The notes under the pieces: generated by a model
Told to the model about the DNA's origin: nothing
Databases searched by the model: none
What the model saw: the letters and a program-made list of their open reading frames with translations, nothing else
Program-made: the position numbers and the translations under genes
Shown here: positions 24,912-32,572 of the stretch, in pieces
Position numbering within the stretch: the stretch's first letter is position 1
How the letters are laid out: the number at the start of each line of letters is the position of its first letter
Source of the DNA: Halorubrum halophilum
GTDB lineage: Archaea > Halobacteriota > Halobacteria > Halobacteriales > Haloferacaceae
Length of the DNA: 37,016 nt
NCBI RefSeq assembly: GCF_000739595.1
Contig: NZ_BBJP01000048.1
Location: 1 to 37,016 of the forward strand
Reading direction: 5' to 3'

Positions 24912-25966
24912 TGGCTACCCTTCAAAACGCGCTCGCACGGGTCGAGGATCCGGCCCTTGATGACGACATTGTTTCGCTCGGTCTCGTCGGAGACATCGAA
25001 TTCCATGGAGATACCGCCCACGTACCGCTCGCACTCGGTGCCCCGCACTCGCCGGTCGAGACACAGATAACCGAGGACGTTCGAGCCGCCGTTCGGGACG
25101 AGGGGTACGAACCAGTTCTCTCGGTCGAGATCGACGATACGACGCCCGCCGGCCAGATGGACGGCGCACCGAACGTGATCGCTGTCTCCTCCGGGAAGGG
25201 CGGCGTCGGCAAAAGCACCGTCTCGGTGAATCTTGCGACGGCGATGGCCGAGCGGGGGGCCAATGTTGGACTGTTCGACGCCGACGTGTACGGCCCTAAC
25301 ATCCCGCGGATGCTTGGCGTACAGGATGAACCGGGGAGGGCGGAGGACGACGAGACAATCAGACCGGTCGAGAGCCACGGACTCAAGCTGATGAGCATCG
25401 GCTTCCTCGTCGGTGACGACGATCCGGTCATCTGGCGGGGCGCCATGGTCAATAAGGTACTCACAGAGCTACTACACGACACCAAGTGGGGAGGTCTCGA
25501 CTACTTCATCGTCGACTTGCCTCCGGGAACGGGAGACGTACAGCTGACCTTGCTCCAGCAGATAGGGGTCTTGGGTGCGCTCGCCGTGACGACGCCGCAG
25601 GACATCTCGCTGGATAACGCCCGAAAGAGCGTTCGGATGTTTGACAAACATGATACGTCGGTACTCGGCGTCGTCGAGAACATGAGCGGGTTCGTCTGTG
25701 ACGAGTGCGGGACTCGACACGACGTGTTCGCGACCGGCGGGGGCCAGCGACTCGCCGACGAGTTCGATCACCCGCTCCTCGCCGAGATCCCGCTCGACCC
25801 CGCGATCCAACAGGGGTGCGAGGTCGGAGAGCCCGTCGTTTCCGACGGTAACTCGGAGCCGGCACGAGCGTTCCGAAAGCTCGCTGAACGGACGATGGAC
25901 CAAGTCGGTCGAGAGCGGCGACGTTCGCACGCCAACGGTGCCGTCGAAATTGGGCAGAACCAGTAG
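24911..25966 (+). CDS. Mrp/NBP35-family iron-sulfur carrier ATPase
   Basis: This 351-residue protein has an N-terminal MIP18/DUF59-like domain (about 1-85) and a ParA-type ATPase domain. The deviant Walker A is KGGVGKS (residues 96-102), with FDADVYGPNIPRML and DLPPGTGDVQLT typical of Mrp/ApbC. A C-terminal Cys263-x-x-Cys266 pair (VCDECG) is where the bridging Fe-S cluster binds in dimers. Such proteins assemble and hand over [4Fe-4S] clusters. The nearby DmsA and DmsB proteins carry several such clusters, so this copy may serve them. It lies between the regulator genes and the Mo-transport genes. Confidence 0.9.
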   Translation: MATLQNALARVEDPALDDDIVSLGLVGDIEFHGDTAHVPLALGAPHSPVETQITEDVRAAVRDEGYEPVLSVEIDDTTPAGQMDGAPNVIAVSSGKGGVGKSTVSVNLATAMAERGANVGLFDADVYGPNIPRMLGVQDEPGRAEDDETIRPVESHGLKLMSIGFLVGDDDPVIWRGAMVNKVLTELLHDTKWGGLDYFIVDLPPGTGDVQLTLLQQIGVLGALAVTTPQDISLDNARKSVRMFDKHDTSVLGVVENMSGFVCDECGTRHDVFATGGGQRLADEFDHPLLAEIPLDPAIQQGCEVGEPVVSDGNSEPARAFRKLAERTMDQVGRERRRSHANGAVEIGQNQ

Positions 25967-26077
25967 GCAACGGCACGCTGAAGCTCGCGCTCAGTCGAAG
26001 GTCTCCCTTCAGATCTGGCGTCGTAATTAGATATGACCGCGAATAACTTGGATATTGTCGAAATATAATCTTAAGCA

Positions 26078-26116
26078 GTTACTTCTCACGAAGTAGTAAC
26101 TTGAGAAGGTTATATT
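26078..26116 (+). promoter_or_regulatory. Operator-like inverted repeat and TATA box before the binding protein
   Basis: GTTACT at 26078-26083 and AGTAAC at 26095-26100 form an inverted repeat with 11 bases between, directly before the TATA-like TTATATTC at 26109-26116. That TATA box is about 28 bases before the ATG at 26141, consistent with a leaderless transcript. A repressor bound here would block initiation, and molybdate- or tungstate-responsive control is plausible. Confidence 0.5.
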
Positions 26117-26140
26117 CAACTGGTGTCTGAAGGCTTTCCT

Positions 26141-27061
26141 ATGCAATCGCGATCCCGTCGATCGGTCCTCGCGACACTCGCGGCCGGGGGCGGAGTCGGG
26201 GCTGCTGGCTGCCTCGGTAGCGGCAATTCTGTCTCCGTTCTCGCCGCCGGGAGCCTCGCGGTCGTCCTCGACGAACACCTCGGACAGCGGTTCGAAGAGG
26301 AGACGGGACTCGCCGTTCGCGGGGAATATTACGGCACCAACGCGGTGATGCGGATGGTCGAGGACGACCGGAAGTACCCTGACGTTGTCGTGAGCGCTGA
26401 CGCCAAGCTATTACGCGACCGGCTCTACGGCACTCACTCGACGTGGGACGTCTCATTCGCGTCCAACGCTGTCGGTATTGCCTACGCTCCCGACACACGG
26501 TTCGAGGAACGACTAAATGCGGGCGATCCGTGGTATGAGGTTGCGCGTGAGGCCGACAGCGGTAATTTCGCGATAAGCGATCCCGATCTTGATCCCCTCG
26601 GATACCGCGCCATCCACGCGTTTCGACTCGCCGAGCGGGAACACGGGCTCGACGGCTTCGCCGAGACCGTCACCGAGGCCGCCTATCGGGAGCCGGAGGA
26701 ACCACAGCTGCTCGCCGGCGTCGAAACGGGGAACCGCGCCGCCGCGGTCGTCTACCGGAACATGGCCGCGGACCACGGGCTTCCGTTTCACTCGTTCCCG
26801 GACGCGTACAACTTCTCGAACCCGGAGTATGCCGACCGGTACGCGGAGGTCTCATACACGACGGACGACGGGTACACGGCGACCGGTGCGCCGATCGTGT
26901 ACAACGCGACGGTGCTCGAAAGTGCGGACTCGCCGAACGCCGGGCGCGAATTCGTCAGATTCCTTGCGAACGCCGATAAGGCTCTCCGTGAGAACGGGTT
27001 CGAGACGGAGGAATTCCCGAGAACGCATGGAGAGGCTCCTATCGAGGTGAGCAGCGAATGA
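26141..27061 (+). CDS. Molybdate/tungstate-binding ABC lipoprotein (WtpA/ModA-like)
   Basis: This 306-residue extracellular solute-binding protein has a twin-arginine signal (RR at 6-7) and a lipobox AAGC ending at Cys24, so it is exported and lipid-anchored. Motifs of the WtpA/ModA family are present: VLAAGSLAVVLDEHLGQRFEE after the lipobox, EYYGTNAVMRMVE, and DPDLDPLGYRA. The DPDLDPLGYR region is typical of the archaeal tungstate/molybdate type. The ATG at 26141 is preferred over the GTG at 26123 because of the TATA box. Its stop overlaps the permease start by four bases. It would capture the oxyanion used for the Mo or W cofactor. Confidence 0.88.
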   Translation: MQSRSRRSVLATLAAGGGVGAAGCLGSGNSVSVLAAGSLAVVLDEHLGQRFEEETGLAVRGEYYGTNAVMRMVEDDRKYPDVVVSADAKLLRDRLYGTHSTWDVSFASNAVGIAYAPDTRFEERLNAGDPWYEVAREADSGNFAISDPDLDPLGYRAIHAFRLAEREHGLDGFAETVTEAAYREPEEPQLLAGVETGNRAAAVVYRNMAADHGLPFHSFPDAYNFSNPEYADRYAEVSYTTDDGYTATGAPIVYNATVLESADSPNAGREFVRFLANADKALRENGFETEEFPRTHGEAPIEVSSE

Positions 27062-27900
27062 GCCTTGTTGATGTAACTCGCTCAGCCACGAAATCACGAC
27101 GTGTACCCCCGCTGCTGGTCTTTGGAGTTCTCGGAGTGGTTCTGCTCGTGTACTTCGCGCTCCCCTTCGTGGTGTTCCTCGGCCGAACCGGATCGGTTCC
27201 CGTCGTTGAGACCCTGCTACAGACGACGAGCCGGACGGCGGTCCGGAACTCGCTCCTCACCGCGCCCGTCGCTACCGCGATTTCGACCGTGTTCGGCGTT
27301 CCGCTCGCGTACGTCCTTGCACGCAAGACGTTTCCAGGGAAGCGACTTGTTGAGGCGCTGGTCGTGCTTCCACTCGTCGTCCCGCCGGTCGTTGGCGGGG
27401 CGATGCTGCTCAGTGTGGTTGGGCGGTTCACACCGATTGGAGCGGCCGCGGCGCAGGTCGGGCTACCGCTGACGGATAGTCTCGTCGGCATCGTGCTCGC
27501 ACAGACGTTCGTTGCCGCGCCGTTCGTCGTGATTACCTCCCGCGCTGGATTCGGATCAATTGATGAGCGGCTTGAACAGGCGTCTCGATCACTCGGGTGC
27601 GGGCCGATAGCCACGTTCAGACGCGTGACGCTCCCTCTTGCGAGACGAGCGATTGTCGCAGGCATTATACTCACGTTCTCGCGGGCCATCGGTGAGTTCG
27701 GCGCAACGATGATGGTCGCGTACAATCCTCGAACGATACCCACACGTATCTGGGTCGATTTTATCGCCGGCGGCATCGACGCGATTGTTCCACTCGCACT
27801 CGCGCTGTTGGCGGTCACGCTCGTTGTGGTCGCTACGGTACAGCGGTTCGCCGGGGTGCCGACCGTGGTGGAGCAAGAAGCCTCGAACTCAATAGAATGA
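27058..27900 (+). CDS. Molybdate/tungstate ABC permease (WtpB/ModB-like)
   Basis: This 280-residue membrane protein has about six hydrophobic helices. The ABC permease EAA loop is clear: EQASRSLGCGPIATFRRVTLP, followed by IGEFGATMMVAYNPRTIPTRI, which is typical of ModB/WtpB. The gene is coupled to the binding protein by ATGA. The usual next gene, the ATPase (ModC/WtpC), is not present downstream; instead an IS-like sequence and an unrelated membrane protein follow. The transporter must borrow an ATPase from elsewhere or be incomplete. Confidence 0.9.
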   Translation: MSLVDVTRSATKSRRVPPLLVFGVLGVVLLVYFALPFVVFLGRTGSVPVVETLLQTTSRTAVRNSLLTAPVATAISTVFGVPLAYVLARKTFPGKRLVEALVVLPLVVPPVVGGAMLLSVVGRFTPIGAAAAQVGLPLTDSLVGIVLAQTFVAAPFVVITSRAGFGSIDERLEQASRSLGCGPIATFRRVTLPLARRAIVAGIILTFSRAIGEFGATMMVAYNPRTIPTRIWVDFIAGGIDAIVPLALALLAVTLVVVATVQRFAGVPTVVEQEASNSIE

Positions 27901-27948
27901 CCCACCGGTACAGGTCCGAGTGTTCCCTCAAATGCGACTCTGCGGCTC

Positions 27949-27984
27949 TGTTGAAGTCCTTAAGAGCTGATAGAATCGGCGTGC
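27949..27984. repeat. IS-end-like sequence after the permease gene
   Basis: GCGGCTCTGTTGAAGTCCT runs on to AGAGCTGATAG, similar to 14686-14725. It has the look of a haloarchaeal IS or MITE terminus. No opposite end was found. It begins about 50 bases after the permease stop, where an ATPase gene would be expected. Confidence 0.4.
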
Positions 27985-28055
27985 GAGATACAGAGGATAC
28001 ACCTGTCACAGACCGGTTGCGCTCAGTTATATTCCCACGCAGCGTTCAAGGCCGT

Positions 28056-28580
28056 ATGGTCACGTGGCAGCAACGCTCGGTGACGTGGTGGCGGGATATG
28101 GGTGCCGGGGTCGTCACGGCGGCGGCGGCACTCGCCGCCTCCCTCCTTTATTTGATCGTGGCGATGGTTGTCCCGTTACGGCTGTCGCCAGACGCGCAGT
28201 ACTGGGTCGGATACGCGCCACAGTTCGCGTTTGTCGCGGGATTTGTGCTGGGCGCAATCGTCTGGCGACGGGTCATGTCTCGGGTATCTACTCCGGAACA
28301 GGGGGCCTTCGTGGGTAGCGCGATGGCCCTCGGAATCGTGGCACTCGTCCCAATACTGGCAGGAGTGTACGTACTACTGTTTCCACTCCTCCTCAGTATC
28401 GTTACCGGGCAGGGGTTACACTACGCAATACAGCTCTATCCGGAACCGCTGTGGACTGCTGTCGATGTTACTCGAACCGTCGCTACTGCGTGGAGTCCGC
28501 TGGTCGGTGCCCTGCTCGTTCCCCTCGGAGCGGTCGCAGGGTGGGCCTCCCAGCGTCGCCGTCGGCTCAGTGGGCACTAA
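28056..28580 (+). CDS. Four-helix-type membrane protein, unknown function
   Basis: This 174-residue protein has about four hydrophobic segments (roughly 20-42, 52-70, 88-113 and 145-163) and ends in an arginine-rich cytoplasmic tail (ASQRRRRLSGH). No transporter motif was recognised. The start at 28056 is chosen because the TATA-like GTTATATTC at about 28025-28033 lies about 27 bases upstream (leaderless), and codons before it lack protein character. It follows the permease gene on the same strand but is probably transcribed separately. Confidence 0.65.
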   Translation: MVTWQQRSVTWWRDMGAGVVTAAAALAASLLYLIVAMVVPLRLSPDAQYWVGYAPQFAFVAGFVLGAIVWRRVMSRVSTPEQGAFVGSAMALGIVALVPILAGVYVLLFPLLLSIVTGQGLHYAIQLYPEPLWTAVDVTRTVATAWSPLVGALLVPLGAVAGWASQRRRRLSGH

Positions 28581-28757
28581 CTGTCTCGACTCGTGAACGG
28601 GCCGGTGTCCGCGGGCACGTTTGCCACCCACCCAACCGACTCACGCTCTGGGTTCAGCACGGCTCCGAGAATATATCACCAAATGAGGAATTCAAAAGAG
28701 CCTTTCCATAGAGTTGTAGCCAATTATTTGATTCCCACTAGTGATTTCCACTCAAGC

Positions 28758-28947
28758 ATGACCGGAATCGTGATCCTCCCCGCTGGTCGCGACGACGCGT
28801 TTGAGGACTACAAACAGTTCATCCGGGATGGGCACCCAATTGAGGATATTGAGTCCTATCTCGATGAGGAGGACCTCGAACTATTTCGGACGACATCTGA
28901 AACAGCCGGTCGAGAAAGAGTACGAACTGGCTGTGCGGACTGGACTA
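28758..28947 (+). pseudogene. Truncated gene start cut off at the orc1 end
   Basis: From the ATG at 28758 the frame reads MTGIVILPAGRDDAFEDY, then IRDGHPIEDIESYLDEEDLELF, a plausible acidic haloarchaeal N-terminus. Around 28905 good sequence seems to continue in another frame (EKEYELAVRTGLL) and then runs into the 3' end of the Orc1 gene on the opposite strand. It is likely a remnant with a frameshift, truncated where the origin module joins. The family is not recognised. Upstream bases 28581-28757 hold no gene. Confidence 0.35.
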
Positions 28948-30306
28948 CTAATCTCGCAACTGTCTCTTCACGACCTCCTCAAGTTCTTTCGCAGGAATCT
29001 CTTGGAGTCGCTCGTCCTCGCTCAATGTATCTAGAACAGCCCCAACGGGCTCGGTGAACTTGAAAACCAAGTGAACACCCGATTTGAATCCACCACTAAC
29101 CCGTTCGCTTTCCAGAACACCGTACGTTCCGGCCTTATTGATGTGGCTGTTGACTGTTTCTTGTGTGTAGATCTCCATGTCGCTTCCCTCACAGAGAATT
29201 TTGTAGATGTCGTACACCACAGGGCTCGGAGCCGCTCCTTCATTCTCTTTCGCGACAAGTGCGGCAGCGTACAGAGATAGTTTCTTTTGGACAGACATCC
29301 CGCCAACGATCTCAAGGACCCGATTCTTTACCACAGAGTCGTTTGCCGATCTGACGTGGTCCTGCGTTACCACCGTATCGCCTGCCCGGTTCGCGATCTC
29401 TCCAGCATCTCGTAGCAGGTCGATCGCGCGACGCGCGTCACCTTCGTTTTGAGCACCATACGCAGCCACGATCTCAATTACTCCGTCTTCGAGGGCGTCG
29501 TTTTTAAACGCATCTCGACGTCGTTCGAGAATTTCGATGAGTTCGTTGGCGTCGTAATCCGAGAAGTGAATTCCGTTCGGATTGTAGGAGCTGTCAGTCC
29601 GGCTGTCCAGGTTCTCGCGGAACTTCGGGTAGTTAGTGACAACCACCGTTGACAGCTGCGTATCAACATGCTGTTCAGACATGACTCGGCTCAAACTATA
29701 GAGTAGTCGAGAGTACGCCGGTTCGTCTGCGCCCGTACTGCCGGTCAGCGCGTCGATCTCGTCGAGGATGAACACGAGTGAGTCGAAGTGATCGTCGACG
29801 ATTTCGTAGAGCCGGGTGTATTTCATATCGGTCGAGACACCTGACCGAGGGACATCCCAAACCACGCCCGCTTTCCGCGCCGTCTGGTGGCCTAGCTTCC
29901 ACACAGCGCGGTCAAGCGTGTGAGACTCCATCGTTTTGAAATTGACTGCCACAAAGTCAAACTCAATACCGCTCTCCTGAGCTCGTTCTTTGACTTTGTT
30001 CGCGACGGCTTTCACTGTCAGCGTCTTGCCTGTGCCACTAGGACCGTACAAAAGCAGATCCGGCGGTCGCTCACCATCGAGAGTGTCCCGAAACGCCCGA
30101 GCTTCGGCAGCGAGTTGCTCGTCCCGGCCGTAGATCCGATCCTGATCGACAATCGTACTCGAGTCTACGAGGTCCTTGTTTTCGAAAACAGTCTGTACGT
30201 CGCCATCGAGGATGCTATCCACGACAGATGATCCGGATTCTTGTGACCCACCAGACTCGGTATCTGGCTGCCCCGAGTCGGGTTCGTCGCCTTGCATAAC
30301 GGTCAT
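28948..30306 (-). CDS. orc: Orc1/Cdc6-family replication initiator
   Basis: This 452-residue AAA+ protein marks and opens replication origins. An acidic N-terminal tail (1-45) is followed by the AAA+ domain with Walker A at residues 88-95 (GPSGTGKT) and Walker B FILDEIDAL (Asp182, Glu183). A sensor-like VVVTNYPKF and the lid follow, with a C-terminal winged helix (about 340-452) that reads origin repeats. Length fits the family. The first origin repeat is about 27 bases before its ATG, over the promoter zone, so it may repress itself. It is most likely specific for the repeat array next to it. Confidence 0.93.
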   Translation of the reverse strand: MTVMQGDEPDSGQPDTESGGSQESGSSVVDSILDGDVQTVFENKDLVDSSTIVDQDRIYGRDEQLAAEARAFRDTLDGERPPDLLLYGPSGTGKTLTVKAVANKVKERAQESGIEFDFVAVNFKTMESHTLDRAVWKLGHQTARKAGVVWDVPRSGVSTDMKYTRLYEIVDDHFDSLVFILDEIDALTGSTGADEPAYSRLLYSLSRVMSEQHVDTQLSTVVVTNYPKFRENLDSRTDSSYNPNGIHFSDYDANELIEILERRRDAFKNDALEDGVIEIVAAYGAQNEGDARRAIDLLRDAGEIANRAGDTVVTQDHVRSANDSVVKNRVLEIVGGMSVQKKLSLYAAALVAKENEGAAPSPVVYDIYKILCEGSDMEIYTQETVNSHINKAGTYGVLESERVSGGFKSGVHLVFKFTEPVGAVLDTLSEDERLQEIPAKELEEVVKRQLRD

Positions 30307-30332
30307 TGTGATCTAACCCCTAATAACCTTTG

Positions 30333-30843
30333 TCGAAATGAAGGGGGTAGAGTCGAAATGAAGGGGGTAGAGTCGATATGAATACCCCTCCGTCGAAATG
30401 AATTTCCTGCCTCTTTCATATCATCACACACCAACTTCGAAGTGAAGACCCCGCCATCGATATGAAATCTCAGACAGCAAGACAGACACCCCTTCTTCGA
30501 AATGAAATCCCACCTCAGAGCCCTGTCCGCAGTAGATCTTCTTCGAAGTGAGCACCCCTCCGCCGATATGAAGCCATCTAACCCAGAAATCGGCCCCATC
30601 CACACACCCCGTCATCGAAATGAAATACAAAAACACTGTATCCGAAACCGTCCACGAGATTTCATCGTGAGGAATGGTAGCAGGTTCTTCGAGATGAAAT
30701 GCTCGAACAAAACACTAATACTGCCGTATTAGACCGTACAAATTAGATTTAGAGCAATTTTCGCTGTGGAAGAACCAATTTCATATCGAAGACGGTGTGT
30801 GAGAGTCATCTTACTACTACGTCAATCTTCGATTTCATATCGA
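30333..30843. other. Candidate replication origin with Orc1-binding repeats
   Basis: At least 14 copies of a core like TCGAWATGAA lie upstream of the Orc1 gene. Forward copies start at 30333, 30353, 30373 and 30393 (exactly 20 bp apart), 30437 and 30457, 30497, 30543 and 30563, 30615 and 30689. Reversed copies lie near 30414, 30779 and 30833. Most have a C-run just before them; the first two have a G-run after. In between, 30700-30780 is AT-rich and holds a perfect palindrome CTAATAC-tgcc-GTATTAG at 30715-30732. Inverted repeat clusters around an AT-rich unwinding region next to orc1 are the usual haloarchaeal origin layout, though this repeat differs from the common ORB type I know. Confidence 0.8.
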
Positions 30844-30933
30844 ATATGGGGTGTGAGAGCTACCGATATTATCTCTCGTTGTCCGCTCATAGTCGATACG
30901 CCGTTTGTTTTCACATTATATATTCTCTTCATT

Positions 30934-31161
30934 TCACAGAACTAATCCGCTGTATAACCCAACTAATATCTCTCGATAATAGTCCACATAGTTGTTACAC
31001 ACGAACCAGTCACACCAGACATCACTTGGCTCCCCGTCGGTGGCAGGCCCAAGGGAGATCGTTGACGTCAGTTCGGCGTCGACGTAGAACCAGTCGGCAT
31101 CTCGGTCTACATGGTAGTATCAGTCAGGTCGGGAATTCTCTGGATAGACATCGTCAGTCAT
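30934..31161 (-). pseudogene. Small gene interrupted by a TGA codon
   Basis: The bottom-strand frame starts MTDDVYPENSRPD at 31161, meets TGA at 31120-31122, and then continues for 61 further residues of protein-like sequence (HVDRDADWFYVDAELTSTI, then SDVWCDWFVCNNYVDYYREI) to a stop at 30934. No alternative start follows the TGA. It lies 47 bases after the HVO_A0114-type gene on the same strand and could be its former partner. The family is not recognised. Decay by one point mutation is the simplest reading. Confidence 0.45.
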
Positions 31162-31208
31162 CGGTATCTCAGCGCTCAGGCGTTCGCCTTGCGCTCGCGT
31201 CCCGACGC

Positions 31209-31571
31209 CTATATGAGCGGGAGGTCCGCGTCGATCTCGTCGTACCACACGACGGGGCGCTTCGCGCTGCCGTTCTCTTCGAACTCCAGGAGCCCGTAGT
31301 CCGCCAACTCATTCACGTTGTCGAGGACCTCCAGTGGATTCCGGTCGATAAGGCGAGCGAGTTCTCGGATGCTCTCTGGATCGTGCTCAACAATTGCTTC
31401 GAGGAGTTCGAGGTTGGTCGACCGGAAGACGCGGCCGAACGTCTCGAGGTCTTCGATCGACAGCGTTGGCTCGCTGGGTTCGACATCGTCGCCGGCATCA
31501 ATTGCTTCGAGCCGTTCCTCGAGGCCGCTACGATCCGCGGACTTGATCCCGACGTGGAGTGTTCGGGTCAT
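31209..31571 (-). CDS. HVO_A0114-type HTH DNA-binding protein
   Basis: This 120-residue protein has a winged-helix domain in its second half (FRSTNLELLEAIVEHDPESI, RELARLIDRNPLEVLDNVNEL, ADYGLLEFEENG, ending VWYDEIDADLPL). This pattern belongs to the haloarchaeal HVO_A0114 family, often the DNA-binding half of toxin-antitoxin-like pairs with TumE-type proteins. No intact TumE-like gene is next to it; the broken gene downstream at 30934-31161 may be its partner or an unrelated remnant. It probably represses its own promoter. Confidence 0.8.
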   Translation of the reverse strand: MTRTLHVGIKSADRSGLEERLEAIDAGDDVEPSEPTLSIEDLETFGRVFRSTNLELLEAIVEHDPESIRELARLIDRNPLEVLDNVNELADYGLLEFEENGSAKRPVVWYDEIDADLPLI

Positions 31572-31707
31572 GATTGTTGTAGTGTGGGGCTGGGATTTCG
31601 ATTATGCGTCGATCAGCGTGCTCGGGTCACCAAGACGGCCGCCGTCGCGGTCGGACGGTGGTGAACCATCACCCCGGTTTATTCCTTCGCAATAAGTAGA
31701 AGAAGAC

Positions 31708-31866
31708 ATGAGCCGCGAAACCCCTGCCGACACCGACATCATTTCCGACGAGGAGCTCACCGCGCTGCTCGCCGAGGCCGAGGGGAGGACCCCTGAGGAG
31801 ATCGAGCGCGGTGCCGCCGAGATTGGGATCGCTCCCCCCGAGGAAGCGACTGTCGTTGACAAGTGA
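31708..31866 (+). CDS. 52-residue acidic protein
   Basis: This short gene encodes MSRETPADTDIISDEELTAL followed by a helix-rich stretch ending EEATVVDK. The high acidity and regular helix pattern fit a haloarchaeal protein. It is divergent from the HVO_A0114-type gene, with 136 bases between. No family is recognised; antitoxin-like size is noted, but no toxin partner is seen. Confidence 0.5.
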   Translation: MSRETPADTDIISDEELTALLAEAEGRTPEEIERGAAEIGIAPPEEATVVDK

Positions 31867-31978
31867 TATTGTTGTCTTAAGTAGAGTCACCAATTATCAC
31901 GTCGACGACGAGGGGGCGAATCGTAGCTACGATTCTCTTTACAACAACAGCCTGCCGTGAGGCGAATGTATTAACTGG

Positions 31979-32446
31979 TCAACTCCCCCGCTCAGCAACC
32001 GACAGATAGAGAGCATAGTTCCCGGTATACTGCTTGGTATCTCGAACTTTCGTCCGGCTCAGGTTAAGCTCGACACGCGTCTCGTCATCCTCAAAATCAA
32101 GGAGACACGTCAATAGGCCCGCGAACGTTTCCACGAATCTCGCATCGCCGGAGATTCGAATGTTCGAGATATCGGTCTCGTGAGTGCTGCCTTCGAACCC
32201 CGCCGGCTTCGCAAGAACTGATCTTTTCAGTTCCACTTGATTGGGCTTGTCGAGAGAGTTGAGCCACTTCACCGCATCTTTCTTGAGTATATGACCGCTT
32301 TTTGTTGACTGAAGCCCCTCAAGCGACGATACTAGATCTCCCTTCTCACGAGAAACGGTTGGAGCACCATCCGGAGCGCAGTTATCACAGCATTCCTCGG
32401 CATTACCTGGTGCGAGTAACACACCACAATCGGCGCAGAATGTCAT
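31979..32446 (-). CDS. Zinc-ribbon protein of unknown function
   Basis: This 155-residue protein has an N-terminal zinc ribbon with cysteines 4 and 7 (CADC), then 19, 20 and 23 (CCDNC). The rest is an alpha/beta region with a beta-rich end (DDETRVELNLSRTKVRDTKQ). No catalytic motif was recognised. TATA-like CTATAAGAT on the bottom strand at about 32472-32480 lies about 30 bases before the ATG. It is flanked by small accessory genes; a nucleic-acid-binding or regulatory role is a guess from the ribbon. Confidence 0.65.
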   Translation of the reverse strand: MTFCADCGVLLAPGNAEECCDNCAPDGAPTVSREKGDLVSSLEGLQSTKSGHILKKDAVKWLNSLDKPNQVELKRSVLAKPAGFEGSTHETDISNIRISGDARFVETFAGLLTCLLDFEDDETRVELNLSRTKVRDTKQYTGNYALYLSVAERGS

Positions 32447-32572
32447 CTGAATCCCAGAGGACGCGAATCTATCTTATAGCTATCGTAGCGGGGTGAGAAC
32501 GTCCCAGCGTTGCTGGAGTCCAGTTGCCGAAGGTGCCAAGATCAACGCCTGAAGACACTTACTGGGTGGCAG

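Noticed and set aside
30795-31664. 289-codon top-strand frame opposite the HVO_A0114-type gene
   Set aside because: Its second half is antisense to a recognised gene, and its first half covers origin repeats; no family pattern.
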